In this document: in pieces, positions 24,914 through 33,174 of the stretch
Position numbering within the stretch: position 1 is the stretch's first letter
Layout: each line of letters opens with the position of its first letter
Origin: Flavobacterium sp. MC2016-06
Lineage (GTDB): Bacteria > Bacteroidota > Bacteroidia > Flavobacteriales > Flavobacteriaceae
Assembly: GCF_009711165.2 (NCBI RefSeq)
Contig: NZ_WMID02000032.1
Span: 3,296 to 67,295, forward strand
Direction of reading: 5' to 3'
DNA: 64,000 nucleotides
The notes under the pieces: generated by a model
Told to the model about the DNA's origin: nothing
The model's input: the letters and a program-made list of their open reading frames with translations, nothing else
Database searches by the model: none
Program-made: the position numbers and the translations under genes

Positions 24914-25753
24914 TTAAACCAATTTAAGTTTGTATGTTACAAAAGACTGTGCTAAAAGTCCGGCTTTTGTGTAATTTGAAACTCTAATTCTCGAATTTCC
25001 TATTTCGTAATAAGGCGTGTTTTTTAGTTTTTTAAGCAGTTTTTTATAATAAATATAGGCCGTATAAACACCAAATTTCGCTTCGATTGGCAGCTTTTCG
25101 ATTCCTTGATAGGCTACTCTAAAATCTTCTTCGATTTCTTGAATGATCGTGTTTTTTGCATTTTCATCAAAAGATTTTAAATCGACTCCTGGAAAATAAT
25201 TTCGATTTAAAATCAAATTATCATCTTTTAAGTCTCTCAAGAAATTTACTTTCTGAAAAGCAGAACCTAATCGCATGGCTTGGTGTTTGAGCTGTTCGTA
25301 TTTTTGGTCTTTTCCCGTTACAAAAACTTTCAAGCACATTAAACCCACAACATCTGCAGATCCGTAAATATAATCTTCGTACTCGGTTTGAGTATTGTAA
25401 TTTGATTTTACGAGATCGAGTTTCATGCTTTTTAGAAATGCTTGAATGAGATCGTCTGTAATATTGTATTGTTTTACAGTATGTTGAAATGAGTTTAGAA
25501 TTGGGTTTAGACTAATGCCTATTTCCATTGCTTTATAATATTCTTTTTCGAAATCATTAATGAGATATTCTTTGTCATAATCATGAAAAGAATCTACAAT
25601 TTCGTCTGCAAAACGTACAAAACCGTAAATACTGTAAATGCCGTCTCTGATACTTGGAGATAACATTTTTACGGCAAGTGAGAATGAAGTGCTGTAGTTT
25701 TTGGTGATTAATCTGCTGCACTTGTAGGAAACATGGTCAAATAGTGATTTCAT
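24914..25753 (-). CDS. crtB: phytoene synthase CrtB
   Basis: 279 residues of the squalene/phytoene synthase family. The first Asp-rich motif is D50-EIV-D54 and the second is 'RDLKDDN' near residue 185. 'SFSLAVKMLSPSIRDGIYSIYGFVRFADEIVDS' is the substrate-binding N-terminal region. It joins two geranylgeranyl-PP molecules into phytoene. The start overlaps the crtI stop by 17 bp, so they are co-translated. Confidence 0.95.
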   Translation of the reverse strand: MKSLFDHVSYKCSRLITKNYSTSFSLAVKMLSPSIRDGIYSIYGFVRFADEIVDSFHDYDKEYLINDFEKEYYKAMEIGISLNPILNSFQHTVKQYNITDDLIQAFLKSMKLDLVKSNYNTQTEYEDYIYGSADVVGLMCLKVFVTGKDQKYEQLKHQAMRLGSAFQKVNFLRDLKDDNLILNRNYFPGVDLKSFDENAKNTIIQEIEEDFRVAYQGIEKLPIEAKFGVYTAYIYYKKLLKKLKNTPYYEIGNSRIRVSNYTKAGLLAQSFVTYKLKLV

Positions 25754-27224
25754 CTTTTTTGGATCTGATAGATTTTTGTATTAACGCAGCAACTAATTTT
25801 CCTGAAATTAAAGCAGGAGGAACACCTGGACCAGGAACGGTTAATTGTCCTGTAAAATATAAATTACGTACTTTTTTACTTTTTAGTTTGGGTCGTAAAA
25901 AGGCAGTTTGCAATAATGTATTGGCCATGCCGTAAGCATTTCCTTTGTATGCGTTGTAATCTTCTACAAAATCGTTTTTACAAAAGGATCTCTTAAATAT
26001 AATGCTTTTTTTGATTTCTTGTTGTGTAAGTTTTTCAAAACGACTTATAATTTTTTCAAAGTATTCTTCTCTAAGTGCTTCTGTATCTTCTATTCCTGGT
26101 GCTAACGGAATTAGAAAAAAAGCACTTTCCATTCCGTCTGGAGCAGCAGTTTTGTCTGTTTTTGATGGAAAATTGGCGTAGAATAATGGTGCATCCGGCC
26201 ATTTTGGATCGTCGTAAATATCTGCAGCATGCTGATTAAAATCGACATCAAAAAATAAAGCATGATGGGAGACATTTTCTATCTTTTTATCAAATCCCAC
26301 AAAGAATAGGAGAGAAGACGGCGCAAAGACGCGGCTTTCCCAATATTTTTTGGTGTAAGCACGATATGTTTCGTCAAGTAAAGTTTCGGTATGATGATAA
26401 TCTGCCCCGCTTAAAACGATGTCGGCTTTTATGAGTTTTTCTTGAATTATAATTCCGACTGCTGTTTTGTTTTCGACAACAATTTTATCAATTTGAGCAT
26501 TGGTTTTAATAGTAACACCCAATTCGAGTGCTAATTTTTGAATACTGTGCACTACGTCAAACATTCCGGTTTTTGGGTGCCAAGTTCCTAACCCAAAATC
26601 GGCATAATTCATGAAATTATAAAAAGATGGCGTTTTGGTAGGTTTTGCTCCAAGAAATAAAACGGGAAATTCTAGAATTTGAATTATCCGTTCGTTTTTG
26701 AAATTCTTTCTGATGTCACGACTCACTGTGCTGAAAAACTGATTTAGTTTTAAAGTTGTTTGCGGTGTGACTAATTCTAACGGAGAAACTCCAGGACGAT
26801 AAACCAATTCTTTGATAGCAATGTCATAATTGCTTTTTGCCTGATTGATGAAGTTTTGGAGTTTTTTACCGCTTCCGGCTTCAATGTTCTCAAAAGTGTT
26901 TTTTATTTCTTCTAAGTTATCACAAATACTGATAAAATCGTCTACTCCAAAATAAACACTGTAGGCAGGATTTAGTTTTATGAGTTCGTAATAATCAGAT
27001 GTTTTTTTGTTGAAATCCTGAAAGAAACGTTCAAAAACATCAGGCATCCAATACCAGCTTGGCCCCATATCAAAGGTAAAGCCGTCTTTTTTAAATTGTC
27101 TAGCTCTCCCGCCAATAGATTCGTTTTTTTCATAAATAGTTACACTGTTTCCTTGTTGAGCCAAGTAACATGAAGCGGCTAAAGCGGAAAAGCCAGATCC
27201 TATTATTGCGATGTTTTTTTTCAT
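25737..27224 (-). CDS. crtI: phytoene desaturase CrtI
   Basis: 495 residues. N-terminal FAD site 'IAIIGSGFSALAASCYLAQQGNSVTIYEKNESIGGRARQFKKDGFTFDMGPSWYWMPDVFERFF', the CrtI start, and the C-terminal 'NLYFTGQLTVPGPGVPPALISGKLVAALI', the bacterial-type phytoene dehydrogenase signature. It desaturates phytoene to lycopene in four steps. It lies 37 bp downstream of the CarH-like regulator in the same operon. Confidence 0.95.
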   Translation of the reverse strand: MKKNIAIIGSGFSALAASCYLAQQGNSVTIYEKNESIGGRARQFKKDGFTFDMGPSWYWMPDVFERFFQDFNKKTSDYYELIKLNPAYSVYFGVDDFISICDNLEEIKNTFENIEAGSGKKLQNFINQAKSNYDIAIKELVYRPGVSPLELVTPQTTLKLNQFFSTVSRDIRKNFKNERIIQILEFPVLFLGAKPTKTPSFYNFMNYADFGLGTWHPKTGMFDVVHSIQKLALELGVTIKTNAQIDKIVVENKTAVGIIIQEKLIKADIVLSGADYHHTETLLDETYRAYTKKYWESRVFAPSSLLFFVGFDKKIENVSHHALFFDVDFNQHAADIYDDPKWPDAPLFYANFPSKTDKTAAPDGMESAFFLIPLAPGIEDTEALREEYFEKIISRFEKLTQQEIKKSIIFKRSFCKNDFVEDYNAYKGNAYGMANTLLQTAFLRPKLKSKKVRNLYFTGQLTVPGPGVPPALISGKLVAALIQKSIRSKKDEITI

Positions 27225-27261
27225 TTGTTTAACAAATGTACAAAAACTTTAAACAAAATAG

Positions 27262-28161
27262 TTATATCGTATTAATTGTTTCTTCCATTGATTCGAAAAT
27301 TTTCACTCTATCTGATAGGTTTTTTTGCTCAATATGCTCTACCATGTTACCCATAAGCCAGATTTCATTGGTTTCTTGAAGCAGTTTGTTTGCCATTGAT
27401 TTTACGTATTGATTAATTACGCTGCGATCGGGCTGAACGGTCATGAAAGATATAAAGGTGATGTTTTCAAAATGCTTGGTTAAATCTTGTAGATTTTCAA
27501 TCGGCATACTTTCGCCTAGATAAATTGTCTTGTAACCTTTAGATAAAATTTCATATTGCAGGTATAATAAACCTATTTGGTGAATTTCATTTAAGGGTAA
27601 CGAAAGCACAAAAATTCGATTAGTCTTTGTGGGTTTCTTTATTTGAAGACTCTCGGTGTATATTAATATTTTTTGTTTGATCAAATGACTCATGAAATGC
27701 TCATTTGCAGGCGTTATAGTTTCAGATTGCCATAACAGACCTAGTTCTTTCAATAAAGGCAGAAAATGCTCTTTGAAGACTTCTTTAAAAGTTTTTTCAG
27801 AAATCAGCCAGTCGAAAGTGTTGAAGAATAATTCTTGATCAAAATTCATCATTGCCATTTTGAAAGAAGTAATGGCAAAATTTTGAGAGTTTTTCTTTGA
27901 AATAATTTCGCGGACTAATTGTGGTATTTTTTCTTCTGGGTACGTTGCTATTTTAGAAATCTTATAGCCGTATTCGTGAAGTAACGTTATATTTAAAAGC
28001 TTCTGTAGGTTTTGAAGATTATAAAGTCTAATGTTAGTGTCTGTTCGCATGGGCTCAAGGATGTTGTATCGCTTTTCCCAGATACGAATTGTATGCGCTT
28101 TGATTCCAGATAAATTCTCAAGATCTTTTATGCTGAAAACAGTTTTTATGTTGTTTATCAT
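27262..28161 (-). CDS. MerR-family B12-binding transcriptional regulator, CarH/LitR-like
   Basis: 299 residues. The N-terminal MerR helix-turn-helix is at about 8-70 (FSIKDLENLSGIKAHTIRIWEKRYNILEPMRTDTNIRLYNLQNLQKL). A helical bundle at about 95-175 carries W144-x9-E154-H155, the cobalamin-capping motif of CarH light receptors. A Rossmann B12 domain follows with E192-I-H194-x2-G197, the lower-axial His motif. In CarH of Thermus and Myxococcus, adenosylcobalamin-bound tetramer represses carotenoid genes and light breaks it. Here it is the first gene of the crtI-crtB run. Photosensing is inferred from motifs, not shown. Confidence 0.88.
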   Translation of the reverse strand: MINNIKTVFSIKDLENLSGIKAHTIRIWEKRYNILEPMRTDTNIRLYNLQNLQKLLNITLLHEYGYKISKIATYPEEKIPQLVREIISKKNSQNFAITSFKMAMMNFDQELFFNTFDWLISEKTFKEVFKEHFLPLLKELGLLWQSETITPANEHFMSHLIKQKILIYTESLQIKKPTKTNRIFVLSLPLNEIHQIGLLYLQYEILSKGYKTIYLGESMPIENLQDLTKHFENITFISFMTVQPDRSVINQYVKSMANKLLQETNEIWLMGNMVEHIEQKNLSDRVKIFESMEETINTI

Positions 28162-28179
28162 TTGGGGAGGTTAAATAAA

Positions 28180-28226
28180 CAAAAATAAAATAAAATCTGA
28201 AATACAACCTTAAAACAGTCTTAAAA
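28180..28226 (-). promoter_or_regulatory. carH promoter with 11-bp-period operator candidate
   Basis: On the minus strand TATTTTTG (28180-28187) and TTG (28205-28207) are 17 bp apart, a good Bacteroidota promoter. Immediately upstream, TTTTAAG is repeated exactly at 28209-28215 and 28220-28226, 11 bp apart start to start; a weaker third unit may lie over the -33 box. CarH is known to contact 11-bp direct repeats, so this is a plausible autoregulatory operator. Confidence 0.5.
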
Positions 28227-28233
28227 AGATAAA

Positions 28234-29196
28234 TTATATGAAGTTTGTAGGATTAAGTATATTTAGCCTGTCTAAGTGTAAGATGGTTTTAGAGCCGTTT
28301 TTGCTTCTTTCGTACATGGTTTCGAATTTGGCACCATAAACAATTTCGTCAAAAGTGTAAGATGTTCTTGCAGCTACTGTATTGCTGAACATGTCATCAA
28401 AAGTGGTGATGAAAACTAAAATTTCGCCATGTATTTTTTTGAAATCTTCTTCGGTAAAATTATGCAATGGACTGTTTTCTGTTATCGGATGCACTAATGT
28501 CCAGCTTAATGAAAGTGCATTTATGTGGTCTAATTCAAGTTCTAAAGCATAAAATTTATTGGTCATTTTACCATCTTCCTCAATACTCATTCCTAAAGTT
28601 ACTTTTGCATTAGCATCTGTAAAATTGGTATTTTTAAAAGGAACTAGACGCAGCATTAATGCTTTGCCCTCTCCGTAAGGTGAGATTAAGGCATTGTGCG
28701 AAAATTTTAAAAAAGCTGTGGGCTTGCTGAATCTTCCAAAAAATAAACCAGTTGCAATTGCAAAACTTAGTAAACCTATTAAGGCTTCGGCTGCAGATAA
28801 GGCGCTTGTTAAAAAACCAGTTGGACTAATGTGTCCGTAGCCTACAGTGGTAAATGTCTGCGCACTGAAAAAATAAGCCTGACCAAATTGTTTTAAAACA
28901 CTGCCAGAAGCCGATATTCCGTCAAGATGCTCAATACCAATTGCGTAATAAATAATGGCAAAAATAAAATTGATTGCAATATAAAAGGTAAACAGAATCG
29001 ACATGAATTTCCAGTTTGGCATATCGATCATGGTGTGATACCAGCTAATGCGACGCAATAAATGCATGCCTCTTTTTTCTATATTGGCAGTTCCGTTTTT
29101 GTTTACAAATCTTCCTCCGTAACTGTTTGCATTGGTTCCGAAACCAGAATTGTTGTCTGCTTTAGCTTTGTTGTTTATTTTTTTAAGAATTGCCAT
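28234..29196 (-). CDS. inward-rectifier-type potassium channel (KirBac)
   Basis: 320 residues: cytosolic N-terminus, first membrane helix (about 65-87), pore loop with selectivity filter T117-VGYG-121 (FTTVGYGH), second helix (about 134-156), then a cytoplasmic beta-rich Kir domain (about 160-310). Arginine-rich 'LLRRISWYHTMIDMPNWKF' is the slide helix. It conducts K+ into the cell. It stands apart from the carotenoid genes by 72 bp, transcribed towards them. No regulator of its own is seen. Confidence 0.92.
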   Translation of the reverse strand: MAILKKINNKAKADNNSGFGTNANSYGGRFVNKNGTANIEKRGMHLLRRISWYHTMIDMPNWKFMSILFTFYIAINFIFAIIYYAIGIEHLDGISASGSVLKQFGQAYFFSAQTFTTVGYGHISPTGFLTSALSAAEALIGLLSFAIATGLFFGRFSKPTAFLKFSHNALISPYGEGKALMLRLVPFKNTNFTDANAKVTLGMSIEEDGKMTNKFYALELELDHINALSLSWTLVHPITENSPLHNFTEEDFKKIHGEILVFITTFDDMFSNTVAARTSYTFDEIVYGAKFETMYERSKNGSKTILHLDRLNILNPTNFI

Positions 29197-29267
29197 TAAT
29201 TATTTTGTTTGAATAGCCAAATGTAATAATATCTTTTGGATGAAATAAATAGGATTGTAAAATGAAA

Positions 29268-29302
29268 AAGCAATCTGAGAAATTGATATCTGCAGATTGC
29301 TT
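29268..29302 (-). terminator. hairpin terminator after the TPR gene
   Basis: Arms AAGCAATCTG (29268-29277) and CAGATTGCTT (29293-29302), U-rich on the minus strand, 28 bp after the stop of the TPR protein gene. Confidence 0.65.
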
Positions 29303-29329
29303 AGTGTATTGTTGCGTTTTTTTGGAATG

Positions 29330-29830
29330 CTATTTACAAAAGGTTGCTTTGTTTTTTATGGCGCTTTGACTGCCTAATTCTATTGCTTTTGAGAAGTCTT
29401 TGCAGGCATTCTTTTTATCTCCAATTTTATTATAAGCCAAACCTCTAAGATTGTAGGCTATGTAATCTTTTGGGTTTAGACCTAACGAAGCAGTACAGTC
29501 GTCTATTGTGCCTTGGTAATTCTCTAATTTGTAGTTTACATTTGCTCTTCCTGTAAAAGCATCTGCATTCATGCTGTCTAACTCGATTGTTTTGCTAAAA
29601 TCGGCTTGTGCTCCTTTTAGATCGTTCAGTTTAAGTTTTGCAACGCCTCTGTTTTGGTAAGCTTCAACAAATTTAGAATTCAGACTGATAGCTTTTGTAT
29701 AATCTGCAATAGCGCCTTTTGTGTTTCCAGCTTCGGCTTTTTTCATGGCTTTGTCAAAATAACTAGTTGCAGATTGCGCAAAACTAGAGAATGTAATCAT
29801 GATAAATGATAATAGTAGTAAATGTTTCAT
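29330..29830 (-). CDS. TPR-repeat periplasmic protein
   Basis: 166 residues. A signal peptide (MKHLLLLSFIMITFSSFAQS) is followed by four TPR units starting near residues 25, 58, 92 and 126 (e.g. 'AIADYTKAISLNSKFVEAYQNRGVAKLKLNDLKGAQADFSKTIELD'), all with the W/A-G-Y-A pattern. It probably scaffolds periplasmic partners. Nothing in the neighbourhood points to a specific complex. Confidence 0.85.
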   Translation of the reverse strand: MKHLLLLSFIMITFSSFAQSATSYFDKAMKKAEAGNTKGAIADYTKAISLNSKFVEAYQNRGVAKLKLNDLKGAQADFSKTIELDSMNADAFTGRANVNYKLENYQGTIDDCTASLGLNPKDYIAYNLRGLAYNKIGDKKNACKDFSKAIELGSQSAIKNKATFCK

Positions 29831-29984
29831 AAACTAATTTGGGATTAGTAGGTTAATTAATTTGGAACGAATTTAAGAAAGATTTATTTGTAAGAGTAGT
29901 TCTTTTGTAAAATAATGTTGGTAAATGAAAAAAAATGCAAGTATCAATTTAGTATAGGGCACTTGAAATTTACGCTTATATAAT

Positions 29985-30020
29985 AAAGCCAAATCTTAAT
30001 TAGAATTAAAATTCGGCTTT
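29985..30020 (-). terminator. hairpin terminator after the Tet(X)-like gene
   Basis: Imperfect arms AAAGCCAAATCTTAATT (29985-30001) and AATTAAAATTCGGCTTT (30004-30020), 27 bp past the monooxygenase stop on the minus strand. Confidence 0.6.
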
Positions 30021-30046
30021 TTGAATTGTATAGAAAACTAGTGCTT

Positions 30047-31216
30047 TTATTTATGCATGTGATTAAACATTTTTAATATGGTTTGAAGACCACTTGGTGA
30101 ATGCATCCATTCTGTATTGTCTAATGTTTCTTTTCCAACTTCGGCAAATCTTGCAAACATTTCTTTTTCATAATGACCAATTGCGGTTTTTAAATCTGAG
30201 AAGTTTTTGCTGGTTAAGCTTTCGCTCAATTTTAAAGCGTCAAGCATTGCCATATTTACACCTTCGCCTGCGTAAGGAGGCATTAAGTGCGCGGCGTCGC
30301 CTATTAGCGTTATATTAGATTGCGCTTCCCAAGATTGATCTAATGGCATGCAGTATAAAGGTCTTGGTGTAAAAATGCTTTTTTCGCAGCCAAATAAATC
30401 TAGCCAAATGGCATTGTCCCATTTAGAATATTCTTTTTTGAACCATTCTAAAACCTCATCATTATTTTTAAAATCGATACCACTTTCTATATTCCAATTT
30501 GCGTCTGTTTTTAAACCTATATAGAAATCTAAACTTCCATCACCTTTTGCACTTGCGCTTACTGTTTTTGAATCTCCAAAAGCCATGATTTTGCCGCCTT
30601 TTATAAGCTCGTAAATTTTTGGAGCATTTTTTTCAGCGTCCAAGATGTTTTTTTCTAAAATGGTAACGCCAGAATAAAAAGGTTTGATTGGTGTTACAAA
30701 TGGACGAATTTTAGAATTTGCACCGTCTGCTCCAATAACAATATCTGCAGTAACAATATTCCCGTTTTGAAAAATTATTTTCCAAGTATTGTCAACGTTT
30801 TCAAGAGATACAATATGGCTGTCCCAAACTACTGTGTCGGGTTGTAAAGAATCTAATAAAAGGTCTCTTAAAGGACCTCGATCAATTTCGGGTCTGAACC
30901 ATTCGTCTCCAAAATCTGCTTTTACCTTATCGTTGTGCTCATCAAAGAAAATTGCGGCATGTTCATCTAGAATACGAAGTCTGTCATTGCCGGGTCTATA
31001 ATTTGCTTTAAAAGCATCTGTTAGACCTGCTTTTTCTAAAGCTGCTAAGCCAGATTCTGTATGAAGGTCTAAAGTACCGCCTTGAACTCTTACTGTTCTA
31101 TTGATGTCTCTTTCGTAAACTTTTACATTTACGCCTTTTTGTTGTAGTAATCTTGCAAGTGTTAAGCCTCCTGGACCTCCGCCAATTATGGCTATTTGTT
31201 TATTGTCTAATAACAT
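30047..31216 (-). CDS. FAD-dependent monooxygenase, Tet(X)-like
   Basis: 389 residues, same length as Tet(X). FAD-binding GGGPGG at 12-17 and ribose-binding E35-R36; 'RVQGGTLDLHTESGLAALEKAGL' and 'PEIDRGPLRDLLLDSL' mirror Tet(X) positions; 'TLIGDAAHLMPPYAGEGVNMAMLDALKLSESL' (from about 304) is the second FAD motif with the conserved H-LMPP-x-AG-x-GVN. Substrate-loop residues differ, so tetracycline oxidation is not assured: it may act on another aromatic. It is divergent from an AraC regulator that probably controls it. Confidence 0.85.
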   Translation of the reverse strand: MLLDNKQIAIIGGGPGGLTLARLLQQKGVNVKVYERDINRTVRVQGGTLDLHTESGLAALEKAGLTDAFKANYRPGNDRLRILDEHAAIFFDEHNDKVKADFGDEWFRPEIDRGPLRDLLLDSLQPDTVVWDSHIVSLENVDNTWKIIFQNGNIVTADIVIGADGANSKIRPFVTPIKPFYSGVTILEKNILDAEKNAPKIYELIKGGKIMAFGDSKTVSASAKGDGSLDFYIGLKTDANWNIESGIDFKNNDEVLEWFKKEYSKWDNAIWLDLFGCEKSIFTPRPLYCMPLDQSWEAQSNITLIGDAAHLMPPYAGEGVNMAMLDALKLSESLTSKNFSDLKTAIGHYEKEMFARFAEVGKETLDNTEWMHSPSGLQTILKMFNHMHK

Positions 31217-31312
31217 ATCTTTTTGTTTTAATCGTTGACTTTATTTCTGAATACAAATTTATGTTTACTTTTATAGCTAAAATAACCGTAAACAATATTA
31301 AAATAGTCGCAA

Positions 31313-32272
31313 ATGAAAATATCAATTACAGATCATGGTTCTGGTATTATGTTTGAATTTGCTCGAGTTATTGGAGCAGATGTTCAAGGAAGATTTATTA
31401 ATATCCCAGAAAGTAAGGGTGGAGGTTATATAACAGGCTTTTCTTGGGGAAATAATCTGCGAATGATGATTCGGAATTATCATCTTAATGAAGATGTTTT
31501 TATAGAACGTACAAATGAACTGGCCGAAGATAATGAAAGTGTTATTTTTTTATTAAGCGGTATTTTTCCATCATCTGGAAAAATTGAAGAAAATTTGTCG
31601 GTAGAAAAAGCTAATGTATTAATTTGTAAACACGCTGTTACTTCTATCATGGAAATGCCTTCAAATACCATTTTTAGAAATGTAACAATTGCAGTTTCGA
31701 GACAATATTTAAAAGAGCTTTTTGGAGGTGTAAAACATCCTGTTGTGGAAAGTATATTGAGTGCTAAAGAAAATTTTGTGTTTGAGACTGGTATTTCGGC
31801 AGAAATAATTAAAACGGCTAGCGAAATGCTGCGTCAGTCTATTCCAGAAAGTTTTGAAAGTCATTTTTATAAATTAAAATGTGAGGAGATCTTGTGTTAC
31901 ATTTTTGCTTTGTTGATCCAGCGCAAAGCGTCTCCAACAAGTACGATGCACATAGAGGATATAAAAGCTATTTATGCCATTAAGTTTCGTTTAGAGTCAA
32001 ATTTAGACGTATCTCCTAATATAGCTGTTTTGGCTAGTGAAGCTAAAATGAGCGAGCCTAAAATGCGTAAATTGTTTAAGCAGACTTTTGGTAAAGGTAT
32101 TTTTGAATATTATCAGACTTTACGAATGCAGGAAGCGGCAAGATTATTAAAGGATAAACGATTAACGGTGTCAGAAGTGGGTTATCAATTGGGATTTACG
32201 AACCTTAGCCATTTCTCAAGGGTTTTTGAACAGCATATTGGAATGAAGCCTAAAAAATATTCTGTAAGTTAG
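31313..32272 (+). CDS. AraC-family transcriptional regulator
   Basis: 319 residues. The C-terminal 100 residues have two helix-turn-helices: 'NIAVLASEAKMSEPKMRKLFKQTFGKGIFEYYQTLRMQEAARLLKD' and 'TVSEVGYQLGFTNLSHFSRVFEQHIGMKPKKYS', the AraC signature. The N-terminal 200 residues resemble the AraC-type sensor found in PchR-like regulators. It lies 96 bp from the divergent Tet(X)-like gene and is likely its regulator. Confidence 0.9.
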   Translation: MKISITDHGSGIMFEFARVIGADVQGRFINIPESKGGGYITGFSWGNNLRMMIRNYHLNEDVFIERTNELAEDNESVIFLLSGIFPSSGKIEENLSVEKANVLICKHAVTSIMEMPSNTIFRNVTIAVSRQYLKELFGGVKHPVVESILSAKENFVFETGISAEIIKTASEMLRQSIPESFESHFYKLKCEEILCYIFALLIQRKASPTSTMHIEDIKAIYAIKFRLESNLDVSPNIAVLASEAKMSEPKMRKLFKQTFGKGIFEYYQTLRMQEAARLLKDKRLTVSEVGYQLGFTNLSHFSRVFEQHIGMKPKKYSVS

Positions 32273-32310
32273 GGTTTGCTATTTAGCTTTCTTTTGTTTT
32301 ATAAAATTTA

Positions 32311-32342
32311 AAAAGCCTGAAAATTGATTATTTCAGGCTTTT
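32311..32342. terminator. bidirectional terminator
   Basis: Arms AAAAGCCTGAAA (32311-32322) and TTTCAGGCTTTT (32331-32342) between the convergent AraC and acyltransferase genes. Confidence 0.85.
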
Positions 32343-32355
32343 AATTTATTGTTCA

Positions 32356-33174
32356 TTAATTATGTACTGAATTTTTGAGAGCGTACAGCTTGTTTCTAAT
32401 ATTTTTTAAAGCTAAAGGATCGAAAGCCTTGCCTTTTTCCTTAGTTAAGAAAATGGTTTTTCCTATAGTCATATTTAGAGCGTAACCTTGTTTGTTAAAG
32501 AGTTCCGAGATCAGTTTTGAGGTTTGTAACATAGGATGAATTGATTTTAACATACTGAAGAAAAAACCATTATTGCCATGAAAATAAACAGGCAAAATAG
32601 GCACGCCTGCTTTACATATAATTTTCCCCACAACTGGATGCCACTCTGGGTCTGTGATTTCATTTGTCTTAAAATTATAAGAAGAAACTTCTCCTGCAGG
32701 AAATATTGCAACCGGAATACCGTCTTCTAAAGCTTTGAGTGTCATTTTTAATCCTGTAATACTAGCGGAATTTTGCACGTTTTCAAATGGATTTACTGCA
32801 ATAATGCATTTTTCAAGATTTGGAATGTGCTTCAATAAAAAATTCCCCATATACATGGTGTCAGGGCGCGTTTTTGCAATCGTACTTAATAAAGCTAATG
32901 ATTCGATACCTCCATAGGGATGATTTGCTACAATTATAAATGCTCCTTCACGTGGAATATTTAATAATTCGGCATTATCAGTTTTGACATTCACGCCAAT
33001 TTTTGTCAGAACATAATTAGCAAAATCAGCACCTTCCAGATTTCCACCCTCTTTTACAATAGTATTTAAATTGTCAATCTTCATTACTTTCATTAAATAA
33101 GAAGATAATCCAGGAATAGGAATTTTGGAAAGGCCGGCAACTTCAGAAAATTTTTCTTTGGATATCAAAGTCAT
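32356..33174 (-). CDS. PlsC-like lysophospholipid/ornithine-type acyltransferase
   Basis: 272 residues. It contains a membrane-associated acyltransferase block: 'GAFIIVANHPYGGIESLALLSTI' (NHPxGxxE in place of HX4D), 'YMGNFLLKHIPNLEKCIIAVNPFEN', 'ALEDGIPVAIFPAGEVSSY' and 'VPILPVYFHGNN'. The E after the histidine motif and the 'FPAGEVS' block are typical of the enzyme group that makes lyso-lipid or amino-lipid esters in Bacteroidota. The acceptor is not known; glycine or ornithine lipids, common in this phylum, are candidates. Confidence 0.85.
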   Translation of the reverse strand: MTLISKEKFSEVAGLSKIPIPGLSSYLMKVMKIDNLNTIVKEGGNLEGADFANYVLTKIGVNVKTDNAELLNIPREGAFIIVANHPYGGIESLALLSTIAKTRPDTMYMGNFLLKHIPNLEKCIIAVNPFENVQNSASITGLKMTLKALEDGIPVAIFPAGEVSSYNFKTNEITDPEWHPVVGKIICKAGVPILPVYFHGNNGFFFSMLKSIHPMLQTSKLISELFNKQGYALNMTIGKTIFLTKEKGKAFDPLALKNIRNKLYALKNSVHN

